This document shows positions 11,849 to 24,125 of a stretch of DNA of 64,000 nt, piece after piece. Both the position numbers and the translations under genes were made by a program. Each line of letters begins with the position of its first letter. Within the stretch, counting starts at the first letter, position 1. The notes under the pieces are model-generated. The model was not told the origin of the DNA. It searched no databases and saw nothing but the letters and a program-made list of their open reading frames with translations. Where the stretch lies: the NCBI RefSeq assembly GCF_901709675.1, contig NC_051099.1, forward strand, positions 8,990,001 to 9,054,000, read 5' to 3'. The stretch comes from Syngnathus acus. Lineage: Eukaryota > Chordata > Actinopteri > Syngnathiformes > Syngnathidae.

Positions 11849-12617
11849 CAGTGGTTCCCAAACTTTTGCAGGCTGGCGCCCCCTTTGGCTCTCCAGTGAA
11901 TTCCTAGCGCCCCCCCCCCCCCCCCAAGGACAGGCATTTATATAAATAAATAATACATTTATATAAATAAATAAATAATAAATTTATAATATCATTACCA
12001 TTACGTTGAATTAGTGGGAGCACTGAGTTTGTTTCTCAGAAACGAGCCGGTCCCATCTAGACGTAATCGGAGACAATGACACCCGAAGTGATTTAAGGTT
12101 TGTCTTTTATTGCAGGATGCTTGGTCTCCATGTGTTGAAGCAGTTTTGAATGCTTCACTGCCTGGTTAGTTAGCCTGTCGCCACATATTAGCTTTGCGGG
12201 CTCGACTGGGGAAACATGTCACGTGACCGGGACGAGTGTCTTGACCTGAATTAATTGATCGTCGATAAAAAAAAAAATTTTGTGCGGCTTGGCGGCCCGG
12301 TACCGGTCCGCGGCCCGGTGGTTGGGGACCACTGCCCTAACCAGCTCAACACGCGCGTTCTGGCGAGTCCCCAATTTCATGTTGACTTGAACTCAAGATG
12401 ATGTTGACCGCCAGAATGCGGTTTTTATTATAAGATAAAATTCTGAACATTACAAGCTTGAAATTACAAACCTGAGCTTTTGCTTTTGTAGTCTATGCTG
12501 TCGGATCTGACTGGGCCAGAGCGGCGTGTTGTGTACAAATCGACTGCCGCCCCCCTACCGCCCCCCTACCGCCCCTTTCTTCCAGGGGGGCGGTACCGCC
12601 CACTTTGGGAACCACTG
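11849..12617. mobile_element. hAT element, family 3 (769 bp) carrying a family-2 fragment
   Basis: The left end CAGTGGTTCCCAAACTTT is mirrored by the right end TTGGGAACCACTG, and the duplication CTGTAAAC is exact at 11841-11848 and 12618-12625. A run of C at about 11911-11925 leads into a foreign insert. Confidence 0.92.
11929..12334. mobile_element. Left-truncated hAT family-2 fragment nested in the family-3 element
   Basis: From GGCATTTATATAAATAAATA to the right terminus GGTTGGGGACCACTG this matches the copy at 22812-23360. The left inverted repeat is missing, so the insert was truncated or deleted after insertion. Confidence 0.8.
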
Positions 12618-12625
12618 CTGTAAAC

Positions 12626-13869
12626 CAACGTGAAAGGAGACAATTTTAAACTCTTAGCCCAACTTTACTTTGCTCTTAAAAACAATGACTTGTTTTTTGG
12701 GGTGGGTAGTGGGAGGTACACAAAAAAGTTATGTTTGGTGAATTGGTGAAAACAAAATCAGCCCATAAATGTTCCTGGTCCCATAAAGTTTGAGAACCGT
12801 TGCTGTCCACAGTAACACTCTCGTGGGAAACCCCAAAATCAAAATGCCGCCACTCCCGCTGCGACCAGGCCATTGTCAAGCAATCAGGTTGCAGCATACA
12901 AAAATCGGACCTCCTGGTCACGATTTGTGGTGGAAAGGGAAACTGGGGTGCTTTGGAAACATTCCAAACTGGAAAAATTCACAGAATTTGGAATCCGACT
13001 CAAGATGGCGACTGAGCCCGAAGGCGCTCCCAAATTGGCTCAGTCCGCCCACCTAACTGGACCTCGTCGTCACCGCAGTGGGACTTGCGTGGCGGTGAGG
13101 GTGGACTCAACGTTTCGAGTGGGCGGTGAAATTGGGTGGGGATAACTGAGGACCTCCACTGGCGGCGGAGTCTGCAGCCGAGGCGCTGCGGGTAAAGACA
13201 AAGCGAGGAGCAATAGTAGTGAACGTTCACTTGAAAGCCTGTTTATTGTGGGGGAGGGCATGTTCTAGAATCTAGATCATGAAAATCCAATCGATAAAAA
13301 TCCGTGAGGCGACAAAACATGTTTTGAAGAGTTTTATGTGCGCTGTAAACACACTGAACTCATTTTAATCACTTAAATCGCCAGCGTTGGCTTTTTGACA
13401 TTAGCCTTTGGTATTGGCTTGCAATGTTACCACTAGCAAAACCAAATTTACCTTTAGGTGTTAGCACCAACTCGTAGCCTGCCGGAAGTAGCTTGCAATG
13501 TTACTTCCGGCATTCGGGCTAACAAACCATTAGCAAACGTTAGCATCTAACATGGCAACGCACGAAACCAAACAAAGCGAGGAATCGTCTTGTGATTGGG
13601 TATCACCTGAGTGCATATCTGCTGTGGTGGGCGGGGTCTAACACTCCAGTCACAAAAAGTTTCTTGGGGGGACCGTCTGACTCTGCCCCTCCTGAGAGAC
13701 GACATAGAGAGAGGACATTGACGACCCGCGTTGACATCAATGCAGTCCTACCTTGACTCAGGAGTGGCGTCGCGAGCAAGCTCGTAACCCCGCCCGCTCT
13801 TATATCCAATCGATTGTCAAGCAATGTTTCCAAAGTAGAAGCAGCTGCTTACAAATAGGATCATTTTCC
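12626..13869. other. Intergenic, no feature recognised
   Basis: No splice-linked exon, RNA or transposon end could be supported. Open frames are short and appear in opposite strands at the same places. Confidence 0.4.
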
Positions 13870-14195
13870 ATCCATCCATTTTCTATACCGCTTGTCCCCA
13901 TGGGCATGCTGGAGCGTATCCCAGCAGTCATCGGGCAGTAGGCGGGTGACACCCTGAATCGGTTCAGCCAATCGCAGGGCACACAGAGACGAACAACTAT
14001 CCGCACTCGTACTCACACCTAGGGGCAATTTGGAGTGCTCAATCGGCCTACCATGCATGTTCTTGGGATCTGGGAGGAAACCGGAGTGCCCGGAGAAAAC
14101 CCACGCGGGCACGGGGAGAACATGCAAACACCACACAGGGTGGGCCGGAGGTGGAATCGCACCTGCACCCTCCTATGAGGCGGACGTGCGCCCCT
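13870..14195. repeat. Teleost interspersed repeat fragment (LINE-UTR type)
   Basis: It starts with a CCATCC run and TTTTCTATACCGCTTGTCC and contains GGAGGAAACCGGAGTGCCCG and AACATGCAAACACCACACAGG. These phrases belong to a very abundant fish repeat related to the untranslated ends of non-LTR retrotransposons. I cannot assign the family more precisely. Confidence 0.7.
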
Positions 14196-15180
14196 TTGAT
14201 CATTTTGAAAAGTCAAAAGATAATCGGTCTGGTTTCACAAAGGATGACACATTGAGCATTGACCGTTCAGAGGCTCAAATTCTGAGAATTTGGACAATTT
14301 TACGTTACATGAGGTCTCAAAAGGATGATCAAAATAGTTTTCAGCCGATGTGATAGCCAAATTAAGTCCCTGCCAAAAGTCTCAACAACGGCTGGAGTTT
14401 TGGGTCTCTGTGTTTAAGGGGCGTAGCGTCAGGAGTGACATCACGAGCTGGAGTTGGTCAGCGTGGCCGCGCGTAGCAAAGAAACCCGAATGTCCACTTG
14501 TTTCAGGCGGCTGATTAAATTCAAGTCAAAACAAATTTGCCAGTCAGACAGTCGCTCTCCCTCCCAAGTGGTCCATCTTGATGACGAAAACTACAATTTG
14601 TGGGTTAGAGCACTCCTGAATCAAGGTAGCATTATGTCAAAAAGTCGGGGTGGACTGAAAACATCCAAACCTTTTCGTTTGAGCGGCGTTAAGGCGGGCC
14701 ATCTGATGCTGGCTCCGCCCCCGGCTCTGCTGGACAAGTTGGGAGACAACACACAGAGAGGCAGCGAGTTACACAGTCAAGTGGAATAAAGAACGTTTGC
14801 AAAATTCAAGGTAGGAAGAGAGCGAGAGAGGTCGGGAGCAGCTGAGTGAGCCATCGTAGGCTGACCTCCTAGAGGGACTCGGCGAGGAGTTTGGCGTCAC
14901 GCCGCTTTCCTGGCAGCCGAACCACTGAAGATGACACAAACACAAACGTGAGTGCCGGCGTCGATACGCCGCACCGCCGCAAAGGCAAACGCCACCTCAG
15001 CCGGCGGCTGCTGTTGCCAATGGCTGTCAGACGGAGCCGGAAACTGACGGGGAACTCTGGAAGGCAAACGGCAAGTGTGAACGTGAGTGGCCGCAAATGG
15101 GTGGAGCCGTCTGGGGTGTGGCCACCTGAGTCTGTGAGATGGGGTCCCTTGGAGTAATGCCTCCATGTTGTCCTCCTGCG
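14196..15180. other. Intergenic, no feature recognised
   Basis: No conserved frame is visible. The stretch near 14700-14800 is moderately GC-rich but has no motif I can defend. Confidence 0.35.
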
Positions 15181-15186
15181 CACAAA

Positions 15187-15902
15187 GTATGGAAGTAAGA
15201 TGGCGGCGCGTGCACACGCAGCGGCCTCTCTCTGTCCCGAACGGTGTTTTGTTTTGTCGTTTAATGTGGGTTTGTCCGCCAGTTTTGTGTGTTCGTCTCG
15301 TCGTACCGGGTTGTGCTACAAGTGCGGCGGGCTGGTTCTGCTCGACATCGGCGAAAGCGAGTTTTGTGGCGATCTGGACTTTGAAGCGGGGACATTAAAG
15401 GCGCTCGGTCTGCTCCGTCCTGGAGCGTCGCCGGACTCGCCTGCTATTCCTCCCCCGGTTGGGCGTCCGGGCCTGGCTGGCGGCCAACCTAGCTCGCCCG
15501 GCCGTGCCTTCCATTCTTCTGGCGAACGTTCGATCGCTGGACATCGACATGCCTGCTGAGTTCTGCGGACCGGACAGTGCGTAGCTGCTGTGCATCTGGA
15601 GCGGATGGCGTGCTATCGGGCGGACCGGGCCATTGTACGAGGGGGAACATCGCGAGGAGGTAGACTGTCTACATCCGTGACGAATGGTGCCGGGACTCTG
15701 TTGTGGGATGCCAGCACTGCTCGCCACTGGCGAAGTTTGTGATCTCCAGGCTGTTGAGGTCCTGAACTCTCTCCCCGTTGTTTTACTTGTGTGTTAATCG
15801 TGTACTGTGTCTCGTCACCGTGGGATAGGGGGAACGGTATTTCGGTTTCTTTGTGTGTCTTAGCATGAAGGAATTGACAATAAAGCTGACTCTGACTCTG
15901 AC
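15187..15902 (+). mobile_element. L2/CR1-like LINE, internally deleted copy
   Basis: The left part encodes, in shifting frames, the 5' domain of these LINEs (CYKCGGLVLLDI; then PSILLANVRSLD-type sequence near 15510). The right end is the typical 3' tail: CGTCACCGTGGGATAGG, TTCGGTTTCTTTGTGTGTCT, ACAATAAAGCTGACTCTGAC with short tandem units. The reverse transcriptase is missing, so only the two ends are joined. The same 3' tail ends the copy at 62384-63080. Confidence 0.8.
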
Positions 15903-17488
15903 AAACGTCCTGTTTGCTGGTGGCGGACGGACGCACACAAAATGAAAGCCTGCAGTCACATAAGTCAAATAGTGCACAAGCCAGTCCGAGCAAATTTTGC
16001 TTTTTGGGTTCTTCCACCATTCAGGATTCATGTCATTTCTCCTAATACCAAACAAACTTTTTTGAAGAGAGTGGTCAGAAATGTTGTGAGCTATAGCATC
16101 AAAGTGCCCCTCAGCAAAGATGCATTTTCTACCATGAAGCCCCTGAATAGGTAAAAAAAATCCTAATAATCTGAAATGATTGGCCCAGCCCCAGTGTGCA
16201 ATGGAAAAACTGACCTGTGACGGACAGCTGCAGTTGACAGAAACTCGCCTTTGTCGCAGCGAGAACACAGGACTGGAAGCCGCCATCCGTTCACTGATGG
16301 ACGCAAACACTGGTATTGGCAACATGCAAAGTGACCTTAAGCGCTAATGTTGGAGTTAACGCCAGCTGCTACAAAGTAAAGAGACTGTTCACTTGTTATT
16401 GCTGAAATGACATCTTGAAGGAGTACCGAGACCCGCCTCAAGTCCACACGACTACATGTCTTTAAAAAAACAACGGGAATGTTCACGGACTTATCCTTTT
16501 CTGATTCATACAGCAATTTCTAATTTACATAGCAATGGGTTCATTACAGCCTGCAGTACCACTAACCTGACACTTGTAATCATGGGGGCGCTGATGGACC
16601 TGCGTAGACCCCCGGCAGCTGCGCCTGCGCACTGGTCTACTTCCATCCGCTCCATCGCGCCTGGCGCCAACAGGGGGCGGCGATCAGAGCCGATCCGCGC
16701 AGCCTCCCAGGCGACCGAGGGCTCTACTCGAGCCCGCTAAAAGCCCGACCTGCAGGCCTCGCTCACTGAGAGCCGCCGCTTGAGCGCCAGTCCGAATGGG
16801 GACGCAGCCCTTCCTCTACCGCATCCCCCCCTCCTTTAAAAAAGATAGAACTCGACGACCAGGTTCCGATCCGACGACGATTCCGAGCCACAGTTAAAAT
16901 CCGCAACGACGCCAGAAGAGTGTCAAATCCCGCAAAAAAAAAATTGTGTCGGGGCATGAGGTCCAAAAGTCAGCAGGACGGGTCCGACTTTGTCCTGCAG
17001 TCGGCAAGCATTTGTCTCACTTTGGGAGAGGCGGAGGGGCGCTTGGCCACGGCGCTGAGTCAGTGTCGCCAAGCCGCCACGAACCGGGCCAAGGGTTCCG
17101 TCCCCCGGGCGCAGACGATCGGGCGAGCCGCCCTACGCGCGCCCGACGCACTTCCTCAACATGTTGGACGGGTTCGCGACCGCACGCAACTTTGACGCAA
17201 CACTTGGACGGAAGTTGAGGCAAGCCATCAGCCCCCTCCTGTGGTCGCGTGCGGAATTGCAAAGTTTGACGCATTCTTTTTTATTTTTTGCAGTTCCGTC
17301 AAGTATTTTCAACTTCCGCAATGCGTGCGTGTTGTCTATGATCGCGACGGGAAAGAGAAGCAAAAGAGGACACCAGCAGCAGCCTTGACCTTTCACCCCT
17401 TTGCCACGCGGAACCTCATGTCACGTGATTCAGTGCTTTCACGTTCAGCCAGCAGCCAATTAGCCAGCTCTCTGGGCTCCTCCTTTGC
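15903..17488. other. Upstream region of OVCA2
   Basis: No coding feature is supported. The stretch 16600-17200 is rich in GC and CpG and, together with 17400-17488, is the probable promoter area of OVCA2. A CTCF-like motif is listed separately. Confidence 0.4.
16667..16680 (+). promoter_or_regulatory. CTCF-like motif
   Basis: CCAACAGGGGGCGG differs in two positions from the common CTCF core CCACCAGGGGGCGC. It lies in a CpG-rich stretch 0.8 kb before OVCA2. This is a motif match only. Confidence 0.4.
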
Positions 17489-20400
17489 ATGGCGCCTGTA
17501 CGAGTGTTGTGCGTTCACGGCTACCGACAGAACGGCGCCTCGTTCCGGGAGAAGACGGGTGCCCTGAGGAAGCTCCTCAAGAATAAGGCTGAATTGGTTT
17601 ACGTGAACGCGCCGCACTTGCTGGTCCAAGGCGAAGGTGAGCTAAATCGAGGTAATCGCACTTCAAAGTTAGGCTGGCCGGTGTTACACGTCAACTTGCT
17701 CCCAAGTTATCTTGCTCCCCGTCTCGCGTTACGACTGTTAGGGTAAAGCGAGTTGCGAAGTTTTGTGTTTCGCTTTTGTGTTTCGCGACTGCAGATTCGT
17801 CACAAGCGACATGGAACTTGCCTGATTGCAAAACTGTTCAAATTCTCAATTAAAACGTTGAACGAAACGTCTCGTTTACATTTCCGACTGGCTGCAAGAA
17901 ATAGCAAACACTAAAAAAAAAAAATACAACAGTCATCAGCGGGATTTGAACCCGTGACGTAAAGAAATAAAGGACAGCTCACTTTGCACCGCCTTAACTG
18001 CTGTGCTATCGTATACTCACTGCAACTGGAACAAATTATCTTCAATATTGCCAAAACTTATTACTCGGCGAGGGTACGCGTTGATCTGATGCCTTGTGTG
18101 GTAGACACAAGGCCATGTTAACTGGCTCCTCGGAAACAACTTGACATGGTCGCGTTCCCAGGCTTCACGCCAACCTCGCAGCAGGGCATCATGCATGTGA
18201 CATGATCAACTTTCTAGACCAGGGGTGGGCAAACTTTTTGACTCGCGGGCCGAACTGGGTTCTAAATTTGGACCGGAGGGCCGAACCAGGAGCAGATGGA
18301 CGTAGTGTTTGTGTGAAGTAATATAAGCGACCTGTAAAGGTCATTGCATAAAAGATTTTGGCCTTTAGTAGGTAGTAAAGCATGGATATTCCAAACAAGT
18401 TTTTTGAAAACAAATGCATTTATTAACAGCATTAAAAAAATTAAAAGAAATCCACTAAAAAACTGCTATCAGTGATTCTCATAAAATACGACACTGTTAT
18501 TATGAATAACAGTCTCCATCACTTCAGTGCCTGCAGGTCAGATTAATGAAAGATGTTTATCTTATGAGATCACATCAAACGGCAAACATTCTGACCAAAT
18601 ATATCATCTTGAAGAATCGGTGAAAGCATACATCCAAATAAAGTAATCAAAACGGCAACACGGTGAGGGGTATCTGAACATCAGAGCAGAGTTTTAACTC
18701 ACAAACACCTGGTAACAGAGGTGAGGAAACGGGAAACACTTCCTTAAAGTAAGCCTTAAGAACTTTACAGGTTAAGATTAGTCGCAAACAGGTGGTGCAT
18801 CAATGTCCTTGAGCATCCTGCATTGTTTGAAAATGAGAATGGTCGCTAGTTTCAATCCCTGCTATGTGTACAAATCATATTCAAAATGCATTTTTTTACA
18901 ACAAACTTGAGAGCCTCCCCTTCATTTTCAGTGGGAACAGTGTTGTTGGTCTCCCTTTTTTGCTAGTGCGTCATAGTCTGGAGTCGAATTTGTTGTGGCA
19001 ATTCTTAGGAGAGATCCGAGGTGTTGGTCCGTTTACCTCGATCTGTGACGGGTTGATGTTGATGTGGCTGAACGTCACGTCGCGTACGTCGAGCCAAATT
19101 GGCCACTCTTTTTTAAACACTCGGCACTGTGTCCACCTTGCTTTTCCTTGGGCGACTCATTTTAATAGAAGGATTCCAGGGGAAGGTTTGTGGGTGGCTT
19201 TAGCGTAAAACTGTATCTGAAAGCTCAGCGCGCGAATTACAAGAATGCTGTCGTCACAGCCCACGCTCTAAATTCGGGACTGATACAAATAGAGCGCGAG
19301 TGCGCCATGTCCGTACTACTGAGTACGTACACGCACTTGTGAGTGTGCACCGAGCTTTCTGACACGGCTTCCGGTAGTAAATGCGCAGGCGAGCGGTTCC
19401 CCATCTACTGGGGAAACGCAGTCATTGCATGCAAAATGACCAAAGAAAATGTTTAATAATACAATTTATTCAGGGTTGGCGGGCCGGATTAAACGGTCCC
19501 GTGGGCCGGATGTGGCCCGCGGGCCGTAGTTTGCCCACCCCTGTTCTAGACATAACGAATGGGTCCAAGCACTAAAGCAGTGGTGTTATATTGATCGGCT
19601 TTGCGTATTAATAGGAGTGTGGCGAGAACAGAATTTCGCAAATGGTTGACTGTCATGCGACGCGCGGAGGGTGAGCGGTGGGATATACAAAAGTTTACCA
19701 CTGAAAAGGTGGTACACTTGCACAGCCCCCCAGCCAATGAATATGTATTGTTCTGTTAAGTTTGACAGCAGAGCAATCTTTGCACAATGTTGGCATTCAA
19801 AAGTCCTCCAGTAAATACGAGACGCAAAGATGACAGAAGGCGCAGTTTATTCGGTGGCCACAGGTTGGCGCACTATGCTTCCCAGCCGAAACACGTCAGT
19901 TCCGTGACCGAGTGCTTTACTATTTAGTAAATTAGGTTTTTCCTTAAACTGAATTGAAATCCTGTTAACAACTATCACCGTTATGAAGAAGGATAATGAT
20001 AGTGTATGGTACAACAAAACGATAAGACAGTCAAAGAGACTGTCAAGAATTAATTGGTATTACTCATTCACCCATGATGAGTGAAAAGTTGTCAGTGACT
20101 CGTTGCACCTCACGAGTCAACCGTAAAAATCTCAATATAGTGTTTGGGAAGTATCCTATCCCGTCATTGTTTCAGCCCTGCAATCAACTCTGTTGGCCAG
20201 TGTGTGAAATTGCCTTCAGTGTATAAGAGGAGTACAAGTGGTCCCTCTACTAACAAACTTAATTAGTTCCGCAATCGGGTATGCAAGTAGAAACGTTTGT
20301 AAGTATAAGCAAGGTTCCCCATAGGAATCACTGTAAAAGCAAATAATGCACGCTGGACTATCCCAAAAGTCACACTTTTTGCCCTACGTGTAAAACACAC

Positions 20401-21987
20401 AGAAAACCAAAACAACAGCTTTATTTTTGCTTTTTCAAACTTTTATAAAAAAAACATAAATGTCACTTTATTCTTGATCTCCTAACATTGCTTAGGGAAG
20501 GGGATATCTGTTATTTTCTACACTTGCTAAAAAAAAAATACCCATGAGAAGAAACAGAAAAAGTCAGGCTAATAAATGATTGTATGCTTCCACATAGTCC
20601 AGGCAATGTGCACGCTCACGTACTCATCATTACTTTTTGGTTAAATTAATGAGTTTTCCGACTCCGTGAGTGGTCATTGAACGTATTTTGCTCAAAACGC
20701 GTGTGAGAAAGAAAGGAAAGAAAAACAACCTAGCAAGCTTCTAAAGATGGAAATTGACAAACAACAAAAAGTGTGTTCATGTTTTTTATTGAAAATAAGC
20801 TGGTACTGTCTGCTGCATGGCAACTGTTTCCGCCTTTCACTCAGTGCGTGCGCACTCCTGCAGCAGGGGATACCAACTTTGGCACAACACCAGCCATACT
20901 CTGTTGCAAGCTCGATGATACTCATGCATTTGCCAAGCTCCTTTATGAGTTTGAGTTTCTGTCGATAGTCTTAGGAGACATACCCGACTACACTACACTA
21001 ACGCACCGAGACAAACAGAATGGTAGACCAAAAGAGACAAGGCTGGGGGGGTCATTTCGGAAGTCGAAAACTGGTTCGTAAGTAGATGCAAAAAAATAGC
21101 GAGACTCTGGTTCGAATCACGAAAAGGTTGTAAGTATAGGCGTTCGTAAGTAGAGGTACCACTGTATTCAATTCATCGTTTCGCTGATAGGCATCAATGT
21201 ATGGTTGTTGGTCTGCAGTTGGGGACCATGTAATTGAGCGTTTTTGACGACACTATAGTCAGTAAAAGTCACTGCACAGTGGTCTGAGAATGGTTTCTCA
21301 GCCTAATTGAAATTCCTGCTAAGAAATCCTTTGATATGCTTTTTAATTGTTGGTGTGATTTTTTTCTCTCTCAAAACAACATGTCTACTTTCATGCTCAA
21401 GAGGGCGACGGCACCGACGGGAACCGGTACGCCCGAGGCTGGTGGTTCTCGGACCCTGTGGCCCGGACTTTCAGCGCCCAGCAGCCTTGTGAACGGGGCG
21501 CAGGCCTGGACGAGAGCGTGGCGGCGCTGAGACAGGCGGTGCGGCGGGACGGACCGTTCGACGGTGTGCTGGGCTTCAGCCAAGGCGCCGCTCTGGTGGC
21601 CATGCTGTGTGCGCTGCAGGAGTCCAACGCCGAGCCGGACTTCGCGTTTCGCTTCGCCATCCTGGTGGCCGCCTTCCGCAGCGCCTGCGCGCAACACCTC
21701 GGGTCAGGCTGGCAAAACGTTTGCAGGCAGGGGCTGGCGAGAGTTGTGGCCTAAACAATGTCGCACTCTGTCTGCGCCCATTCCTCAGGTTCTACTCCAG
21801 CCCGCTCCAGATGCCGTCAATGCACGTGTTCGGCCTGGAGGACGGTGTGATACCCGCCGACATGAGCCGGGATCTCCTCTCCGTCTTCCGAGAGCCGTAC
21901 GTGCTCACGCACACCGGCGGACATTTTGTCCCGGCCGCCTCCGCTCACAAGCAAAGTTACCAGAACTTTCTGGAGCGCTTCCAGTGA
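17489..21987 (+). CDS. ovca2: OVCA2 serine hydrolase, 3 exons, complete
   Basis: Exons are 17489-17636, 21402-21702 and 21789-21987, giving 215 residues (human about 227). The fold is an FSH-type alpha/beta hydrolase: start VRVLCVHGYRQN, family signature FREKTGALRK, then GWWFSD in exon 2, the nucleophile elbow GFSQG with Ser109, the acid in LEDGVIP (Asp168) and the histidine in HTGGHFVPAA (His195). OVCA2 is a cytosolic/nuclear carboxylesterase that favours long-chain alkyl esters. Exon 1 phase (GAA G) joins AGGGCG to restore EGDG. In mammals DPH1 lies next to OVCA2; here it is not in the window and BAP18 is the upstream neighbour. Intron 1 (3.8 kb) is filled with a tRNA-like relic, a hAT and a TA-flanked element. 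Confidence 0.94.
17930..18020 (-). repeat. tRNA-like relic (A and B box) in OVCA2 intron 1
   Basis: On the minus strand a TAGCACAGCAGTTAAGG segment resembles an A box of the Ser/Leu type (17992-18008), and GGTTCAAATCC is an exact B box (17942-17952), 40 bases apart. The anticodon arm does not fold well and the acceptor ends do not pair convincingly. A tRNA pseudogene or the head of a SINE is more likely than a working tRNA. Confidence 0.45.
18220..19543. mobile_element. Non-autonomous hAT element, family 1, copy 2 (1324 bp)
   Basis: It has the same CAGGGGTGGGCAAACT ends as copy 1, with the exact duplication TTCTAGAC at 18212-18219 and 19544-19551. It is collinear with copy 1 over the whole length and differs by scattered substitutions and small indels. 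No transposase is encoded. Confidence 0.95.
19552..20232. other. OVCA2 intron 1, no feature recognised
   Basis: Unique-looking intronic sequence between two transposons. No exon or RNA is supported. Confidence 0.35.
20235..21164. mobile_element. TA-flanked inverted-repeat element, family A, copy 1
   Basis: The right end TAGAGGTACCACTG and a degenerate left end AAGTGGTCCCTCTACTAAC are inverted and each is bordered by TA (20233-20234, 21165-21166), as in Tc1/mariner-type (Tigger-like) elements. Both subterminal regions repeat the GTAAGTATA and CGTTCGTAAGTA phrases. No transposase remains. Copy 2 is at 37444-38031. Confidence 0.8.
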
Positions 21988-22008
21988 CGAGGGACACACA
22001 ATAAGTGC

Positions 22009-22014
22009 ATTAAA
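22009..22014 (+). terminator. Candidate OVCA2 polyadenylation signal (ATTAAA)
   Basis: ATTAAA is the first plausible signal, 22 bases after the stop codon. Such a short 3' UTR is possible but untested. Confidence 0.4.
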
Positions 22015-22811
22015 TGATTGGAACTCTCATTTCCCCTATGTCCTCTTTGACAGCACCAATGTCCAAAATGACACTGGGTCTGTTTGTGTGTATGTTCTGT
22101 CCCGGAACAGCAATCCTTCCCTGTGCTGTTAGTCATCACATGAGTTTTTAAGGCGGAGTTTATGTTGCACCTCGTCCCACTGCCCTGCCTGATTGCTGCC
22201 TTAAGTCTGACCTGCGTTGGTTTTCTGGCTGTATACCTCCCCAAAAAGCAGAAGGAGCACAGCACGGCACCTTTGAGTGGACAAGTGGCTGCACTACAGC
22301 ACAAAACGGCCTCACGTCTCCAATGAAGCTTTTCAGACACAGCTTGTGTCTGAAAAAGCAAACACGTTCAACAGCTACCTGTTGCATACTATTCACATTT
22401 GCTTAAAAAATGCAGAGGAACCCCGTAGGGTGGCAGCCTCCTTTTTGTGTGCCTGTGACGGCCCCACCAAAGGGGGCGCACAAGAGCACGTGGTGTGACG
22501 TTCGTCGTCGTCAAGCTGACAAACGAAGGAGGACAGTCAGATACACGCTCCGATACAGCTTGACAGCTTTTTGCTCCAAAACGATTTGGCGTTTGTCTAT
22601 CAAAGGTTTAATCGAGGTAAGAATACACATTGCTTGCTTTCATACCAGGATAAAATGCACATCAAACACATGACGCGCATTCGAACTTGTCCTGCTTTTT
22701 TTTCTTCAAATTCAGGTTTTCACCTCATTTTGGTATTTCCATCAACATAAAACTTTATAGACTTTTTATTATGTATATTTTTGCAGGAAAATATTAACAC
22801 ATCCCCTAGGA
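22015..22811. other. OVCA2 3' flank, no gene recognised
   Basis: Short open frames occur on both strands without motifs. A part of it could be 3' UTR if the ATTAAA above is not used. Confidence 0.35.
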
Positions 22812-23360
22812 CAGTGGTCCCCAACCTTTTTTGCGCCACGGACCCGTTACATGTCAGAAATATTTTCGCGGACCGGCATTTATATAAATAAATAATACAT
22901 TTATATAAATAATACATTTATAATAAATATATAAATACGATGAAATAAAATGATACGACTGACATAAAAACAAGTACAAATGACAAAAATAAAACTCACC
23001 ATTACGTTGAATTAGTGGGAGCACTGAGTTTGTTTCTCAGAAACGAGCCGGTCCCATCTAGACGTAATCGGAGACAATGACACCCGAAGTGATTAAGGTT
23101 TGTCTTTTATTGCAGGATGCTTGGTCTCCATGTGTTGAAGCAGTTTTGAATGCTTCATTACCTGGTTAGTTAGCCTGTCGCCACATATTAGCTTTGCGGG
23201 CTCGACTGGGGAAACATGTCACGTGACCGGGACGAGTGTCTTGACCTGAATTAATTGATTGTCGATAATTCTTTTTTTTTTTTCTGTGCGGCTTGGCGGC
23301 CCGGTACCAAGTGACCCACGGACCGGTACCGGTCCGCGGCCCGGTGGTTGGGGACCACTG
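22812..23360. mobile_element. hAT element, family 2, copy 2 (549 bp)
   Basis: Ends CAGTGGTCCCCAACC and GGTTGGGGACCACTG with the exact duplication CCCTAGGA at 22804-22811 and 23361-23368. The BED-like ORF of the longer copies is deleted. Confidence 0.95.
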
Positions 23361-23652
23361 CCCTAGGATGTAGGAAGTAAATATATTCAAATAAAAATGA
23401 AATAAATCATAAATATAACAGTTTGTAAATGCTGCTGTGCATTGTTCGGTGCGTGAAAGAGCAGAAGAAAAAGGAATTAACGTAAAAAAAACGTATCCCG
23501 CTGGCCACTAGGTAGCACGAACGCACTTTTGAGGGTTGAAAAGATTGAGATGCATTTTGCCTGGTTCGGCCGCTGATGCAGTTGTAGCCAGCAATGGGAT
23601 GGGGGTGCAGCAGAGGCCAAAGGTTGCGTCTCCCCGACGATACCTGCCCCTA

Positions 23653-23720
23653 GCGACCATGGCTGTAGACTGTTACCATGCTTACCGTTCACTAGAGTAA
23701 CAATCTGAAGCCACGGTCGC
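23653..23720 (-). ncRNA. mir132: mir-132 precursor hairpin
   Basis: On the minus strand the 3' arm (23654-23675) is identical to the conserved mature miR-132-3p, beginning TAACAGTCTACAGCC. The 5' arm (23696-23717) begins ACCGTGGCTTCAG and differs from the mammalian 5p strand only in the middle. The arms pair with a loop of about 20 bases, and the base is closed by GCGACC with GGTCGC. miR-132 is a neuronal, activity-induced microRNA. It lies about 0.4 kb downstream of mir-212 in transcription order, as in the vertebrate cluster, and next to OVCA2 as in mammals. Confidence 0.97.
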
Positions 23721-24125
23721 CACGGAGACAGTAGCAGAGGTGGCGCTGAACTGAGCTGGTCTGCATGGCAACTGTAGGCTGGCCGGCCTGCCGGCTCCGG
23801 GACTACTTGTTACAAACATGAGTTTACAATTTTAAATATCCACATCTTAACACCATATCTTGCCCACAAATCCCGTCAAATATGTTCCACCTCACCATGC
23901 TAGGCTAATAGAAGGATGTAAGTCGCTCCCAAAATGCGAAATGTTGTGGCTGACGTGACGTAGGGCCAAATATGTCATGGCTGTTGTAACCTCGCAGGAG
24001 AAAGCCCATTGTTTGACCTCAGTGTCAACAGAGGGCGGCAATATACTGAAAGGACAATGAGGAGTTGGAAGCCAGTCAAGTGGAGTTTTGCAAATGGATG
24101 GCGGCCCGTTCGATGCATTTGCTGG

